A stretch of DNA of 64,000 nucleotides from Martinezella multihospitum (GTDB lineage Bacteria; Pseudomonadota; Alphaproteobacteria; Rhizobiales; Rhizobiaceae): positions 558,001 to 622,000 of the forward strand of contig NZ_FMAG01000001.1 in assembly GCF_900094585.1 (NCBI RefSeq). Reading direction: 5' to 3'. Below the pieces are notes generated by a model. It saw only the letters and a program-made list of their open reading frames with translations. It was not told the DNA's origin and did no database searches. Both the position numbers and the translations under genes were made by a program. How positions within the stretch are numbered: the stretch's first letter is position 1; the number at the start of each line of letters is the position of its first letter. Positions 35,426-44,647 of the stretch are shown here, in pieces.

Positions 35426-36043
35426 GTCGTCGTGTCCCGGGTGATATCGACGCGCGGATTGTAGACCCCGGTCGACTAGTCGAGCACGCTCGGCACCTTC
35501 CAGCGTGTATCGCCCGTGCCGTTACCGGCGATGCGCTGCACCGCTGCAACCAGCGCATGATCGAAGATGCGGCCATAGTCGGGTCCCGTGACGGCGCGCA
35601 GCTCGGCCCGACCGTCTTCGATGTCGAGCGTCTTCACCTGCTCGGCGCGATGCGAGGTGAGTCCATATTGCAGGTTGATGCCGGCAAGCGGCGCCGGGAG
35701 TTGGCGGGGGTAGGCGGCGGGCGCCCCGACCAGACTCGTGAACGGGCCGAAGCTCCAATGGGTTGGGACAATTGGCACATCGAAACGGGGTAACAGCAAC
35801 GCCGGGCGTTCGGCGTCATCGCGATTGGCCTCCACGCGGATCGCCGCGCTTTCTACAGTTCGGGTACAGCTCCGCTCAGTCCGGCCGCGGAGCGGTATAG
35901 AGGTCCGACAGGGATAGGTAACGCTCGTCCACAGGCCGCGAGAACCACTCCGAGGACACGTGGCCGATCCGCTGGCCACGATTGATATCAACTTTGTAGC
36001 CTTGCTGTCCACGATCGGTATCCATAATTTCCACCTGGGTCAT
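35423..36043 (-). pseudogene. DUF932-family plasmid gene remnant
   Basis: The minus-strand start at 36043 reads MTQVEIMDTD and VDINRGQRIGHVSSEWFSRP, typical of DUF932 proteins of rhizobial plasmids. It shifts frame near 35880 and continues as ERSCTRTVESAAIRVEANRD, PTHWSFGPFTSLVGAPAAYP, and PDYGRIFDHALVAAVQRIAG. There is an amber codon at 35478-35476 where Trp is expected (VLD-stop-STGVYNPRVD). It is cut off at about 35423. Suggests old plasmid or element DNA. Confidence 0.7.
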
Positions 36044-36446
36044 GGGTCGTCTCTCCATGGCGGGCGCCGGAAAACTCTCTCCCAGCCCTAAATCCCTCAT
36101 GGAAATCTCGGCCGATCTCTCACTCTCTATGACGCCGACGCCACGACGATGCTTTCGGAGGCGCAATTCCTGGACCGATGTTCCACACAATGGGGAATGT
36201 TATATTGTGCTATACTCCCATCGCGCCCGGATGGCCCGATCTGCGAAATGCAGCGCATCGTCTGCTTCTGCGTCGAATCGACCAACGGAGAATTTCCAAA
36301 GATTGTAGAGATGCGCGATAATCCTGATCGGCAGGCCAGTTTTGCGCTGGATCAAAGTCGATATGTGCGGACCTGCTAGGCTCAACGCCTGACCGCTCGT
36401 GTCCAGACATCGATTGACAGTTGTTCTGCGGGTCTGAAGGAGAAGC
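36044..36446. other. Intergenic region, no recognisable gene
   Basis: About 400 bases between the DUF932 remnant and the GNAT gene. It includes the upstream control DNA of both. No conserved frame or repeat was recognised. Confidence 0.45.
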
Positions 36447-36968
36447 ATGATGGAAATCGAAGACACCAAGGGTGACCTAACCACGCGTAACGGCTTTCAC
36501 TTTCACGTTCGCGCCGCCGAGCCAAAGGATGAGGCAATTGTCGCTGATTTTTTCACCCACGTGACACCAGACGACGTCAGATTTCGTTTCCTATCCGGAA
36601 TGAAATCCGTTTCCCATGAAAGGCTCGTTGAAATGACAAGCGCTGGTGATCCCAAGCGCGTCAATTTCCTTGCCTTTTCATCGGATCAGACCTTGCTTGC
36701 AGTGGCAATGCTGGCGGTCAGCAAGGATACTCAACGCGGAGAGGTCGCGCTGAGCATTCGTGAAGACTATAAGCATCAGGGCATAAGTTGGGAAATGCTC
36801 GCCCATATTTGCCGCTATGCGGAGCGGCACAATTTCAAGAGCATCGAATCCATCGAGAGCCGCGAGAACCACGAAGCTATCGAGCTCGAACGCGACATGG
36901 CCTTCCAGGCCCATAGCGATCCTGACGACCCCACAATCATTGTACTGCGGCGGGAATTCCAACAATGA
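36447..36968 (+). CDS. GNAT-family N-acetyltransferase
   Basis: A 173-residue acetyl-CoA-dependent acetyltransferase. HFHVRAAEPKDEAIVADFF starts the fold; TLLAVAMLAVSKDTQRGEVA covers the central strands; REDYKHQGISWEMLAHICRY holds the acetyl-CoA loop (Q/G-x-G region, here HQGIS). A close ribosome binding site (AGGAG) precedes the ATG; an ATG one codon later (36450) has better spacing. Acceptor unknown. It sits between two integrase loci, so it may be cargo. Confidence 0.82.
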   Translation: MMEIEDTKGDLTTRNGFHFHVRAAEPKDEAIVADFFTHVTPDDVRFRFLSGMKSVSHERLVEMTSAGDPKRVNFLAFSSDQTLLAVAMLAVSKDTQRGEVALSIREDYKHQGISWEMLAHICRYAERHNFKSIESIESRENHEAIELERDMAFQAHSDPDDPTIIVLRREFQQ

Positions 36969-37139
36969 CAATTCTCTGCCGTTGTTCGTACCTTTGTTGG
37001 GCGCCTGTGAATATCGTGCTGATCAGGATAGTCTGGGTGGGTTAACCACTTTATTCGCACATTCGAACGCGGTTTTGGCTGTCAACACATCCGAGTTTGC
37101 ATAAGGGCCAATCTCGCCTGCCGGCGGAAATGATCAGCC

Positions 37140-37634
37140 ATGAAGAAAAGCGCTGGCATCTTAATGTACAAAGAGGCGGAAAGCGGTTTTTTGATCCTGC
37201 TTGTCCACCCAGGCGGCCCCTTCTGGCACAAGCGAGATGAGGGCGCGTGGTCCATTCCCAAGGGCGAGTATAAGGAGGATGAGGAAGCTGAGGCTGCGGC
37301 GCGGCGGGAATTTGCCGAAGAAACGGGCCACGTGCCTGAAGGTAAGCTGCAGCCGCTTGGCCAATTACGCCAGAAGAGCGGTAAGCATGTCATTGCCTTT
37401 GCGCTGGAGGGGGAATTCGATACCTCCAGCCTGCGCAGCAACATGTTCGAAATCGAGTGGCCGCCGCGAAGCGGACGCATGCAAACATTCCCCGAAGTCG
37501 ATCGTGCCGAGTGGTTCGCCCTGGCCGAGGCGCGCCAAAAGATCGTCAGCGGTCAGGCCCCCTTCCTGGAACGTCTGGAGGCGCTCCATACGGCAGCCGC
37601 GCAACGCGTCGTTGACCAGATGGGCAAAGAGTAA
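37140..37634 (+). CDS. Nudix hydrolase
   Basis: A 164-residue Nudix-fold hydrolase with an intact Nudix box: GEYKEDEEAEAAARREFAEE plus TG (GX5EX7REUXEEXGU), about residues 42-64. The N-terminal KSAGILMYKE and LILLVHPGGPFWHKRDEGAW are typical of ADP-ribose/NTP pyrophosphohydrolase-like rhizobial proteins. Exact substrate unknown. It is an isolated gene 170 bases after the GNAT gene. Confidence 0.88.
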   Translation: MKKSAGILMYKEAESGFLILLVHPGGPFWHKRDEGAWSIPKGEYKEDEEAEAAARREFAEETGHVPEGKLQPLGQLRQKSGKHVIAFALEGEFDTSSLRSNMFEIEWPPRSGRMQTFPEVDRAEWFALAEARQKIVSGQAPFLERLEALHTAAAQRVVDQMGKE

Positions 37635-37956
37635 TGCTGTATCATAGCTGTGGCGAACTGCGAGATCGCCGGCTGACATTCTAACGACGGGGTGTCGACG
37701 TCCGCGAAAAATGATAACTTACTTGACCAGGATCAAGGTTTATCGCCGCCACCCAGTGTCTCCCATAGATATTTTCGATCCTTGGGAGAAGATCAGGCGG
37801 GATCTCAGTCTCGCACTTGGAACTGTAAACATGTCTACTTGCACATTGATCGAACCCGCAAGTGGCAAGCGCGGGAGTCAAGATCGAGCGGCTGGCGTTC
37901 AGTGGTGCACGGAACCTCGCGTGGCCTTGTTCCGATCGTACAGTTCCAATCTTCCG
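37635..37956. other. Intergenic region, no recognisable gene
   Basis: About 320 bases between the convergent Nudix and integrase genes. No conserved frame or repeat was recognised. If the element is intact, one attachment site could lie here or beyond 39402, but none could be identified. Confidence 0.4.
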
Positions 37957-39402
37957 CTAAGCGAATTTCGACAGACTTCGCCGCGCAATCGACATGGCGA
38001 CCGCTTCACTTACGATCGCTATGAGGCGCTTTACCTCCGCACCTTCGTCCAGACATAGCAACACGAGAGCTTCAAGCTGAGCCTCCAACTCACCCAGATC
38101 CGTCTTGTGATCGATTTTCTGTTTTTTGCTTTCACCGGCGCCTTCCCCTGCGAGGGCTTCAGCGATCTTGCTGGTCACTCGATTTGCGGCGTCGCGAGAC
38201 GGATCATGTTGCACGTGAGCGTAGATGGCCGTTGAGCTTATGTCGGTATGCCCCAGGATCGCACCCGTCAATGCCATCGCTTCTCCGGAGGAGGCCGCGA
38301 CAGACCCTACCGTGTGCCTCAGCGTATGTGGTGTTGCATCGAAAATTTGCGCTTTGGTTGCGATCTTGCGCCAAGCCTTCACGGTTCCCTTGTAGCAGCC
38401 GTCCCCAATTTCGGCGGGAAAGACAAACTTGCTTTCGTTCCGTGGAATTGCTTTCAGCAAGGCCATGGCATGTGCCCCTAATGGACGAACGGACCTACCA
38501 GTCTTGCTATCGCGGAGCTCGATGAGCCCGTCGTCAAGATTAACCTCCGACCATTCCAGGCCAGCGATTTCCTCACGACGACAGCCTGTCAGCGCCAGGA
38601 GGCGGATTATCATGATAGCCTTTTGGTTATAACCTGCAGCATCAAATTCATCCAGAACGGCCCCGAGGCGAGCAAGTTCGTCTGCGGTCAAAAAGCGCTT
38701 CTTTCGAATATCCGTTTTTCGAACGGCGGCGTTTGTATATGGATTATGTGAAACGATTTCATTCCGTATGGCAAAATTGAAAACGGCGGACAGATCACGA
38801 GCAACCTTGCGCGCGGCGGCCTCACCACCCCGCACGATAATTCGTTTGCGATATCCGATCTTTTCATCGCGGGCTGTCGCGCCGGATGTGACATCGGCAA
38901 CGAGGCGTTCGACATCACCTGAATTCAAACTCGAGGCCCTTCTGCGCCCGAGTAGCGGCACAACGTGGTTGCGAAGACGCGCCAACGTGATCGTCTTCGT
39001 TCTGGCCTTCATCGGCTGGCCATGCCGCCGACCGCCCCGAACGAAACAACCCTCCTTCTCGTAAAGGTCGATGAGGGCTTCGATCGTCGCACCGCGGCGT
39101 TTTGCCCGCAAATCGCCTGCCGGATCTCCTCCTGCAGCAACGCTACCGAGTTTAGCCTTGGCGAGCTTTCTTGCCTGCTCGACGGTGATCTGACCAAAAT
39201 GTCCTATGGTCAGGATTCGCTGGGTAGCCGATCGCCCGCCGCCGTCGGCCCGATATTTGATGATGAACGTCTTGACGCCGGTGGGAGCGATGCGAAGACC
39301 GAAGCCGGAAAGCTCGCTATCCCAAACATGGTAGCGTTCATGATCGGGTCGAGCCGCGTCTACGATACGCTTGGTCAAAAGCACGGTGCTGCGCTTGCCC
39401 AT
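37957..39402 (-). CDS. Tyrosine-type integrase, intact
   Basis: A 481-residue phage/island integrase. It starts with the P4-type N-terminal domain (MGKRSTVLLTKRIVDAARPD, VKTFIIKYRADGGGRSATQR), then the core-binding region with KRIIVRGGEAAARKVARDLS. The catalytic domain shows Arg in ALTGCRREEIAG, HTLRHTVGS, His in LGHTDISS and Tyr in TAIYAHVQ. All catalytic residues are present, so it looks functional. It has a long C-terminal tail. It is paralogous to the remnant at 34317-35222. No obvious attachment repeats were found beside it. A tandem GGATACCACC repeat lies upstream (39428-39448). Confidence 0.92.
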   Translation of the reverse strand: MGKRSTVLLTKRIVDAARPDHERYHVWDSELSGFGLRIAPTGVKTFIIKYRADGGGRSATQRILTIGHFGQITVEQARKLAKAKLGSVAAGGDPAGDLRAKRRGATIEALIDLYEKEGCFVRGGRRHGQPMKARTKTITLARLRNHVVPLLGRRRASSLNSGDVERLVADVTSGATARDEKIGYRKRIIVRGGEAAARKVARDLSAVFNFAIRNEIVSHNPYTNAAVRKTDIRKKRFLTADELARLGAVLDEFDAAGYNQKAIMIIRLLALTGCRREEIAGLEWSEVNLDDGLIELRDSKTGRSVRPLGAHAMALLKAIPRNESKFVFPAEIGDGCYKGTVKAWRKIATKAQIFDATPHTLRHTVGSVAASSGEAMALTGAILGHTDISSTAIYAHVQHDPSRDAANRVTSKIAEALAGEGAGESKKQKIDHKTDLGELEAQLEALVLLCLDEGAEVKRLIAIVSEAVAMSIARRSLSKFA

Positions 39403-39550
39403 TTAGCGCCCTCCAAGACTTTGAACAGGATACCACCGGGATACCACCGTGGCCGAAAATCGCGGGATATTGGTAGCGCGCAATCGGCGAACGTGTCAAG
39501 CTAACACATTGATATAGTAGTGATATTTAGTGGAATTGGATATAATAGAG

Positions 39551-40279
39551 TTACCCGTCCTTATCCTCCGAGCGAATATACACCTGCAGCGTATAACCGA
39601 TATGCTCGGTCATCAGCGCTCTGGCACGTTCCAGATCCCGGTCGAGGGCCGCTTCCATCAGTGCCGTATGATGCTCGATCGCCATGGCGTCCTTCAAGGC
39701 GGCAACGGCTTTTTCGTAGCCTATCGAAAGGCCAGCCGCCGCGCGCTGCGTCGGCGCAAGGCCGAGAAAACGATGGTGGCGGCGAAGTTGATCCGAGATG
39801 GTGGACTGGAAGCGCTGGAGCCAGTTCGACGTTGCCGCGCTGACGAGCGCAGCGTGAAAGGCATTGTGCTTCTCATCCCATTCGTCCGCCATCTCCTCCG
39901 AGGCGGAGTCGGGCACGATCTTGCAGCGTGAGAGGCGATAATGTGCGGTGACGACCGCCGATTCCCAATCCGGGCCACCCTTCTCGATCGACTCCATGAG
40001 AAGCGGCAGCTCCACCACCATGCGCGCCCGCGTCAAGTCCTCGAGTTCGGCCCGCGATACCGGAGCGACAGCGAAGCCGCGATTGCTGATCGCAGTCACA
40101 AGCTTCTCAGCCTCCAGCCGCGACAGCGCCTCGCGAAGCGGCGTCCAGCCGAGGCCATAGATATCCCGAAGGGCACTCAACCGCAGGGACGCACCAGGCC
40201 GCAGCTTGGTATTCAGGATGTCGCGTCGCAACAGCCAGTAAGCCGCCTCGGTCTTGCTCAGCGCATCCTTGTCCTGCAT
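39551..40279 (-). CDS. GntR-family (FCD) regulator of the kynurenine operon
   Basis: A 242-residue GntR regulator. The winged HTH is in residues 10-75 (LRRDILNTKLRPGASLRLSA, TPLREALSRLEAEKLV), followed by an FCD effector domain (LTRARMVVELPLLMESIEKG; metal-ligand-type Asp/His residues in KHNAFHAALVSAA and EHHTALMEAAL). It is divergent from the kynurenine ABC/kynU operon, with repeated ATATCATATAT boxes between them. Probably a repressor released by kynurenine or a related metabolite. Confidence 0.86.
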   Translation of the reverse strand: MQDKDALSKTEAAYWLLRRDILNTKLRPGASLRLSALRDIYGLGWTPLREALSRLEAEKLVTAISNRGFAVAPVSRAELEDLTRARMVVELPLLMESIEKGGPDWESAVVTAHYRLSRCKIVPDSASEEMADEWDEKHNAFHAALVSAATSNWLQRFQSTISDQLRRHHRFLGLAPTQRAAAGLSIGYEKAVAALKDAMAIEHHTALMEAALDRDLERARALMTEHIGYTLQVYIRSEDKDG

Positions 40280-40341
40280 GGTCCTCGTCCCGATCCTCCT
40301 CAGGGTTCAGATTATATATAAAATCGCCTAATAGGGGAATT

Positions 40342-40377
40342 ATATATCATATATGCCCATCGTGAATATCATATATC
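40342..40377. promoter_or_regulatory. Repeated ATATCATATAT boxes, candidate GntR operator
   Basis: Two near-identical AT-rich palindromic boxes: ATATATCATATAT (40342-40354) and ATATCATATAT (40367-40377), 12 bases apart, inside the AT-rich gap between the divergent gntR and the binding-protein gene. FCD-type GntR proteins commonly use such ATATATGATATAT-like sites. Confidence 0.55.
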
Positions 40378-40465
40378 ACAAATTGACACGCTTGCAGCAC
40401 TCGCTATGATCGCTGCCCAAGAGAGCCGAGGGAACACGGCTCCTTGTCACATCCGGGAGGAAAAT

Positions 40466-41452
40466 ATGCTGAGATCTACGTCCAAATGGCTGGTCGGCCT
40501 CGCTGTCGTCGGCGCCTTCGCAGCAAGCGTTGCAACCGCATCGGCCGAGCCCATCAAGATCGCCATCGCCAACTTCGGCGAGCATCCGCAGCTCAACGCA
40601 TCGATTGCCGGCTTCAAGAAGGCTCTCGCCGACAACGGCTTCGTTGAGGGCAAAGATGTCGTCTATTCCGAAAGCAATACCAGCTTCGACGCCTCGCTCG
40701 TTCCGCAGATGATTGCCAAGCTGCAGTCCGAGCACCCGAAGCTGATGTACACGGTCACGACGCCCGTCTCGCAGATCGCCAAGAAGGCGCTTGCCGGCTC
40801 CGGCATTCCGATCGTCTTCACCGCCGTCACCGATCCTGTCGCCGCCAAGCTCGTCCCGTCGTGGGATGCGGGCGACACCGGCATCACCGGCTCGAGCGAC
40901 CTGCAGGACATCTCGGCCATCCTCACCTTCACCAAGAAGCTGCTTCCAAATGCCAAGCGTATCGGCGTTCCCTACAATCCGGGTGAAGCCAACGACGTCG
41001 CGCTGATCGACAAGGTCAAGGCCGCCGCTCCGGCAGCCGGCTTCGAAGTGGTTCCGGTCGGCGTCGACAACGTCAACGACATCCAGCAGCGCATCGCATC
41101 GCTCGCCGGCAAGGCAGACGTAATCTACACGCCGGCGTCGAACCTGCTGCAGCCGGCAATTCCGGCCGTTGCCGCCGCCGCCCGCCAGGCACAGATCCCG
41201 ATCGTCAATTCCGACGACGCGGCTGTCCGCAACGGCGTCGTGCCGGCAAGCTTTGCCGTCAACTACGAGCAGGTCGGTGAAAATGCCGGAAAGATCGCCG
41301 CGCAGATCCTCAAGGGTGCCGATCCGAAGACGATCAAGCCCTCCGTTCCGGCTTACAAGGACCACGCGCCGCTGATCAACAAGACCGTGCTGAAGGCATT
41401 CGGCGCCGAAGTTCCGGCTTCGCTTGCCGATTGCAATTGCTTCACGAAGTGA
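40466..41452 (+). CDS. ABC solute-binding protein (TrpX-like)
   Basis: A 328-residue periplasmic binding protein of the ABC_sub_bind family (TrpX type). It has a Sec signal peptide (MLRSTSKWLVGLAVVGAFAA...SAEP) and PIKIAIANFGEHPQLNASIA, YTVTTPVSQIAKKALAGSGI and PIVFTAVTDPVAAKLVPSWD. It starts at ATG 40466 after CGGGAGGAAAAT. It is followed by matching ATPase and permease genes and by kynureninase. The ligand may be kynurenine, tryptophan or a similar aromatic amino acid; inferred from the operon. Confidence 0.88.
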   Translation: MLRSTSKWLVGLAVVGAFAASVATASAEPIKIAIANFGEHPQLNASIAGFKKALADNGFVEGKDVVYSESNTSFDASLVPQMIAKLQSEHPKLMYTVTTPVSQIAKKALAGSGIPIVFTAVTDPVAAKLVPSWDAGDTGITGSSDLQDISAILTFTKKLLPNAKRIGVPYNPGEANDVALIDKVKAAAPAAGFEVVPVGVDNVNDIQQRIASLAGKADVIYTPASNLLQPAIPAVAAAARQAQIPIVNSDDAAVRNGVVPASFAVNYEQVGENAGKIAAQILKGADPKTIKPSVPAYKDHAPLINKTVLKAFGAEVPASLADCNCFTK

Positions 41453-41468
41453 TAGGCGGCATCTTCTA

Positions 41469-41612
41469 CTGCATAATTCCTTAAATCGACATCGATTTAA
41501 GGATAAAATTATGCAGCAGATTTAAAGTGCTACAGCGACCTTTGCGCGTCATGTGTGACGCGCGGCGCTGTAGGATCAATCCGATCCATGGCGGCGTCAA
41601 GGACGCCGCCAT
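41469..41612. repeat. Cluster of rhizobial intergenic palindromes
   Basis: Three successive inverted repeats between the binding-protein and ATPase genes: CTGCATAAT...ATTATGCAG (41469-41517, with inner TTAAATCGA/TCGATTTAA); nested CTACAGCG...CGCTGTAG with GCGCGTCA/TGACGCGC (41530-41573); and a perfect 11-bp stem ATGGCGGCGTC-AAG-GACGCCGCCAT (41588-41612). The first two resemble a known dispersed rhizobial palindromic repeat. In the mRNA they could stabilise the binding-protein message or lower downstream expression. Confidence 0.7.
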
Positions 41613-41643
41613 TTCATAACCCTATACTGCAGGGGAGGCACGG

Positions 41644-42423
41644 ATGCTTGATATCAAATCCGCGCGCAAGGTTTTCTATAAAGGCCAGCCCGACGAAAAG
41701 ATCGCGCTCAACGGCCTGACGCTCTCCCTCAAGACAGGCGAATTCGGCGTCGTCATCGGCTCGAATGGCGCCGGCAAGAGCAGCATGCTGAATGCGATTT
41801 CGGGCGCTCTCAGCCTCGATTCCGGTCAGATCCTCATCAACGGCAATGACGTGACGAACATGCCGGTCCACAAGCGCGCCGCGCGTCTGGCCCGCGTATT
41901 CCAGGACCCGATGAAGGGCACCGCCGCCAGCATGACGGTCGGCGAGAACATGCTCCTGGCGGAATTGCGCGGCAAAGCCAGAGGATTTCGCCCCGGTTTG
42001 AATGCGGCCCGCCTCGCCGCCTATAAAGAGCGTCTCGCCGTTCTCGGCCTCGGCTTGGAAAACCGTATCGACACCAAGGTCGAGCTTCTTTCGGGAGGCC
42101 AGCGCCAGTCGCTGTCGCTTATCATGGCGGTCGGCGGCTCTCCTGACGTGCTGCTCCTCGATGAGCATACCGCCGCGCTCGATCCCCGCACGGCGGATAT
42201 CGTCATGCAGGCGACGGTGCGCACCGTCGAAGCGCTGAAACTGACGACCCTGATGGTGACGCACAACATGCAGCACGCCGTCGATTTCGGTGACAGCATC
42301 GTCATGCTCGATGCCGGCCGCGTTCACCTTGAAATTACCGGGGATGGCAAGCGGCGCATCACCGTGCCCGAGTTGATCGGCCACTTCGCCGTCAAGACCG
42401 ACCGCATGCTGCTGGTGAGCTGA
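41644..42423 (+). CDS. ABC transporter ATPase (TrpZ-like)
   Basis: A 259-residue ATPase. Walker A is GSNGAGKSS, the signature LSGGQRQSL, Walker B VLLLDEHTAALD, and the switch His is in MVTHNMQHAV. It partners with the permease starting four bases later. It is a cytoplasmic component of the aromatic amino acid importer. Confidence 0.9.
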   Translation: MLDIKSARKVFYKGQPDEKIALNGLTLSLKTGEFGVVIGSNGAGKSSMLNAISGALSLDSGQILINGNDVTNMPVHKRAARLARVFQDPMKGTAASMTVGENMLLAELRGKARGFRPGLNAARLAAYKERLAVLGLGLENRIDTKVELLSGGQRQSLSLIMAVGGSPDVLLLDEHTAALDPRTADIVMQATVRTVEALKLTTLMVTHNMQHAVDFGDSIVMLDAGRVHLEITGDGKRRITVPELIGHFAVKTDRMLLVS

Positions 42424-42427
42424 CATC

Positions 42428-43354
42428 ATGATGGATTTCATTCAATCAACCGTTTCGAGCTTCATCTCGCTCATCCCGGTCACGCTGGCCCAGAGTTTCA
42501 TCCTGAGCTTCGTCGTCCTCGGCATCATGATCCCCTTCCGGATGCTCAGCTTTCCGGATCTGACCAGTGAAGGCGCGTTTCCGCTCGGCGGTTGCGTCTG
42601 CGGCATTCTGCTCGCCGCCGGCGTCGCACCGCCGCTCGCCATTGCCGTCGCCTTCATCGTCGGCCTTGCTGCCGGCTGTTGCACGGCCTTCATTCATCTG
42701 CGCTTCCGCATCCACACGCTGCTTGCCGGCATCCTGATGTCGACCATGCTCTACAGCATCAATCTCGGCATCATGGGCAAATCGAACCTCTCCGTCTTCG
42801 GCTCGCCAACCGTATTCGATGTCGTACCATTCACCGAGCCCGGCTTCCCGGCGAGCAAGATCGTCATCGCCGGCCTGCTTGCTATTATCGTGTTGATCGC
42901 GCTCAACCTTTACTTCAAGACGGAAAAGGGCACGGCCATGCGCGCCGTCGGCTCCAATCCCGACATGGCCGAGGCGCAGGGCATCAATGTCTGGGCTGCC
43001 ACCATCGGCGGCGTCGGCATCGCCAGCGCCTTTTCAGCGGCCAGCGGCGCCTTGATGGTCCAGTCGCAGGGCTTTGCCGACGTCAACATGGGTATCGGCA
43101 TCCTGATCAACGGCCTTGCAGCGCTGATGATCGGCGAGGCCTTCACCGGCAAGCAGACCGTCCTGCGTCAGCTGCTGGCGCCCTTCGTCGGCTCGATCAT
43201 CTATTATCAGCTGGTGTCGCTCTGCCTCGCCGCCGGTATGCCGCCGCCGAATCTGAAGCTCGCCACCGGCCTGTTCGTGCTCATCATGCTGGCGCTGCCG
43301 AGCATCCGCCGCAGCCGCGGGGGAGCCGCCACCCGAGAAACCATTCGCGAATAA
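42428..43354 (+). CDS. ABC transporter permease (TrpY-like)
   Basis: A 308-residue inner-membrane permease of the ABC_sub_bind partner family (TrpY). MMDFIQSTVSSFISLIPVTL, ILMSTMLYSINLGIMGKSNL and GLAALMIGEAFTGKQTVLRQ are typical segments. It starts at ATG 42428 or 42431. It is followed by kynureninase 20 bases later. Confidence 0.88.
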   Translation: MMDFIQSTVSSFISLIPVTLAQSFILSFVVLGIMIPFRMLSFPDLTSEGAFPLGGCVCGILLAAGVAPPLAIAVAFIVGLAAGCCTAFIHLRFRIHTLLAGILMSTMLYSINLGIMGKSNLSVFGSPTVFDVVPFTEPGFPASKIVIAGLLAIIVLIALNLYFKTEKGTAMRAVGSNPDMAEAQGINVWAATIGGVGIASAFSAASGALMVQSQGFADVNMGIGILINGLAALMIGEAFTGKQTVLRQLLAPFVGSIIYYQLVSLCLAAGMPPPNLKLATGLFVLIMLALPSIRRSRGGAATRETIRE

Positions 43355-43374
43355 GTTTACGAGGCAACGACATT

Positions 43375-44613
43375 ATGGATAGCCTTCCCGATCTCGCGGC
43401 CGTCGAGGCCATGGACGAGGCCGACCCGCTGCGCATTTTTCGCAGCCGCTTTGCCCTGCCTGCCGGCGTCATCTATCTCGACGGCAATTCGCTCGGCGCG
43501 GCTTCGCACGAAGTCTTTGCCGAAGTCCGTCAGGCCGCCATGGAAGAATGGGGCAACGGCCTGATCCGCAGCTGGAACAGCGCCGGATGGTTTCATCTGC
43601 CACTGGAACTCGGCGATCGCATCGGCCGGCTGATCGGCGCTGCCGAAGACCAGACTGTCGTGACCGACTCCACGTCGGTCAATATCTACAAGACGCTTCA
43701 TGCGGCGCTCGCGATGCGACCGGATCGCAACGTCATCGTGGCGGAGGGCGATAGTTTCCCGACCGATCTCTACATGGCGGAAGGCGTCGTCTCGACTCGG
43801 CCCGGTGTCACGCTTCGTCTCGAAGGCCGCGATGCCGACACCATCGAAGAGCTGATCGGCGAGAATGTCGCCGTCGTGCTCGTCAATCACGTCAACTACA
43901 AGAGCGGCGAGCTGCGTGACATGGCGGCACTGACAAGACGCATTCAAGCGGCGGGCGCACTCGTCATTTGGGATCTGTGCCACAGCGCCGGCGCCCTGCC
44001 CGTCGATCTCGACGGCGCGGGTGCCGACTTCGCCGTCGGCTGCACCTACAAATATCTGAATGGCGGTCCCGGCGCACCTGCCTTCATTTATGCGGCGAAG
44101 CGTCATCACGCATCGATCAGCCAGCCTCTCAGCGGCTGGTGGAGCCACGCCCGTCCCTTCGCCTTCGAACAAAGCTTCGACGGCGATGCCGGCATCCAGC
44201 GCTTCCTTTGCGGGACGCAGCCGATCCTGTCGTTGCGCGCCCTGAAGGGGGCGCTCTCCATCTGGGACGAGGTGGATATGAATGCTTTGCGCCGGAAGAG
44301 CATCGCGCTCACCGACCTCTTCATCCGATTGGTCGAAGCAAAGTGCGGCCTCGAGCTGGAAACCACGCGCGACAGCGAGAAGCGCGGCAGCCAGGTCTCC
44401 TTCATCCACAGCAATGCCTATGAGGTCATGCAGGCCCTGATCGAGCGCGGCGTCATCGGCGATTTCCGCGCACCCTCGACACTGCGTTTCGGTTTCACGC
44501 CGCTCTATGTCAGCTATCGCGATGTCTGGCGGGCGGCTACGGTGCTGGAAGAGATCCTCAGCAGCGGATCGTGGAAGGAAGCGCGCTTTGCGGTGCGTTC
44601 GGCCGTAACCTGA
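43375..44613 (+). CDS. kynU: Kynureninase
   Basis: A 412-residue PLP-dependent kynureninase (kynurenine to anthranilate and alanine). VIYLDGNSLGAASHEVFAEV is diagnostic. It has the conserved PLP-binding segments VNIYKTLHAALAM, VIWDLCHSAGALPVDLDGAG and the PLP lysine in CTYKYLNGGPG. RRKSIALTDLFIRLVE and DFRAPSTLRFGFTPLYVSYR complete the match. Cytoplasmic. It lies in an operon with an importer and a formamidase-like hydrolase. Confidence 0.95.
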   Translation: MDSLPDLAAVEAMDEADPLRIFRSRFALPAGVIYLDGNSLGAASHEVFAEVRQAAMEEWGNGLIRSWNSAGWFHLPLELGDRIGRLIGAAEDQTVVTDSTSVNIYKTLHAALAMRPDRNVIVAEGDSFPTDLYMAEGVVSTRPGVTLRLEGRDADTIEELIGENVAVVLVNHVNYKSGELRDMAALTRRIQAAGALVIWDLCHSAGALPVDLDGAGADFAVGCTYKYLNGGPGAPAFIYAAKRHHASISQPLSGWWSHARPFAFEQSFDGDAGIQRFLCGTQPILSLRALKGALSIWDEVDMNALRRKSIALTDLFIRLVEAKCGLELETTRDSEKRGSQVSFIHSNAYEVMQALIERGVIGDFRAPSTLRFGFTPLYVSYRDVWRAATVLEEILSSGSWKEARFAVRSAVT

Positions 44614-44647
44614 TGCGAATATCGGCAGCCGGAAGAGGGAGGCGGAG

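Noticed and set aside
39428..39448. Tandem GGATACCACC repeat as an attachment site
   Set aside because: Too short, and no matching copy was seen on the far side of the integrase; more likely promoter-proximal sequence.
42592..43374. N-terminal extension of kynureninase by about 260 codons
   Set aside because: The extra part is an out-of-frame reading of the permease gene (Arg/His-rich); the true start is ATG 43375.
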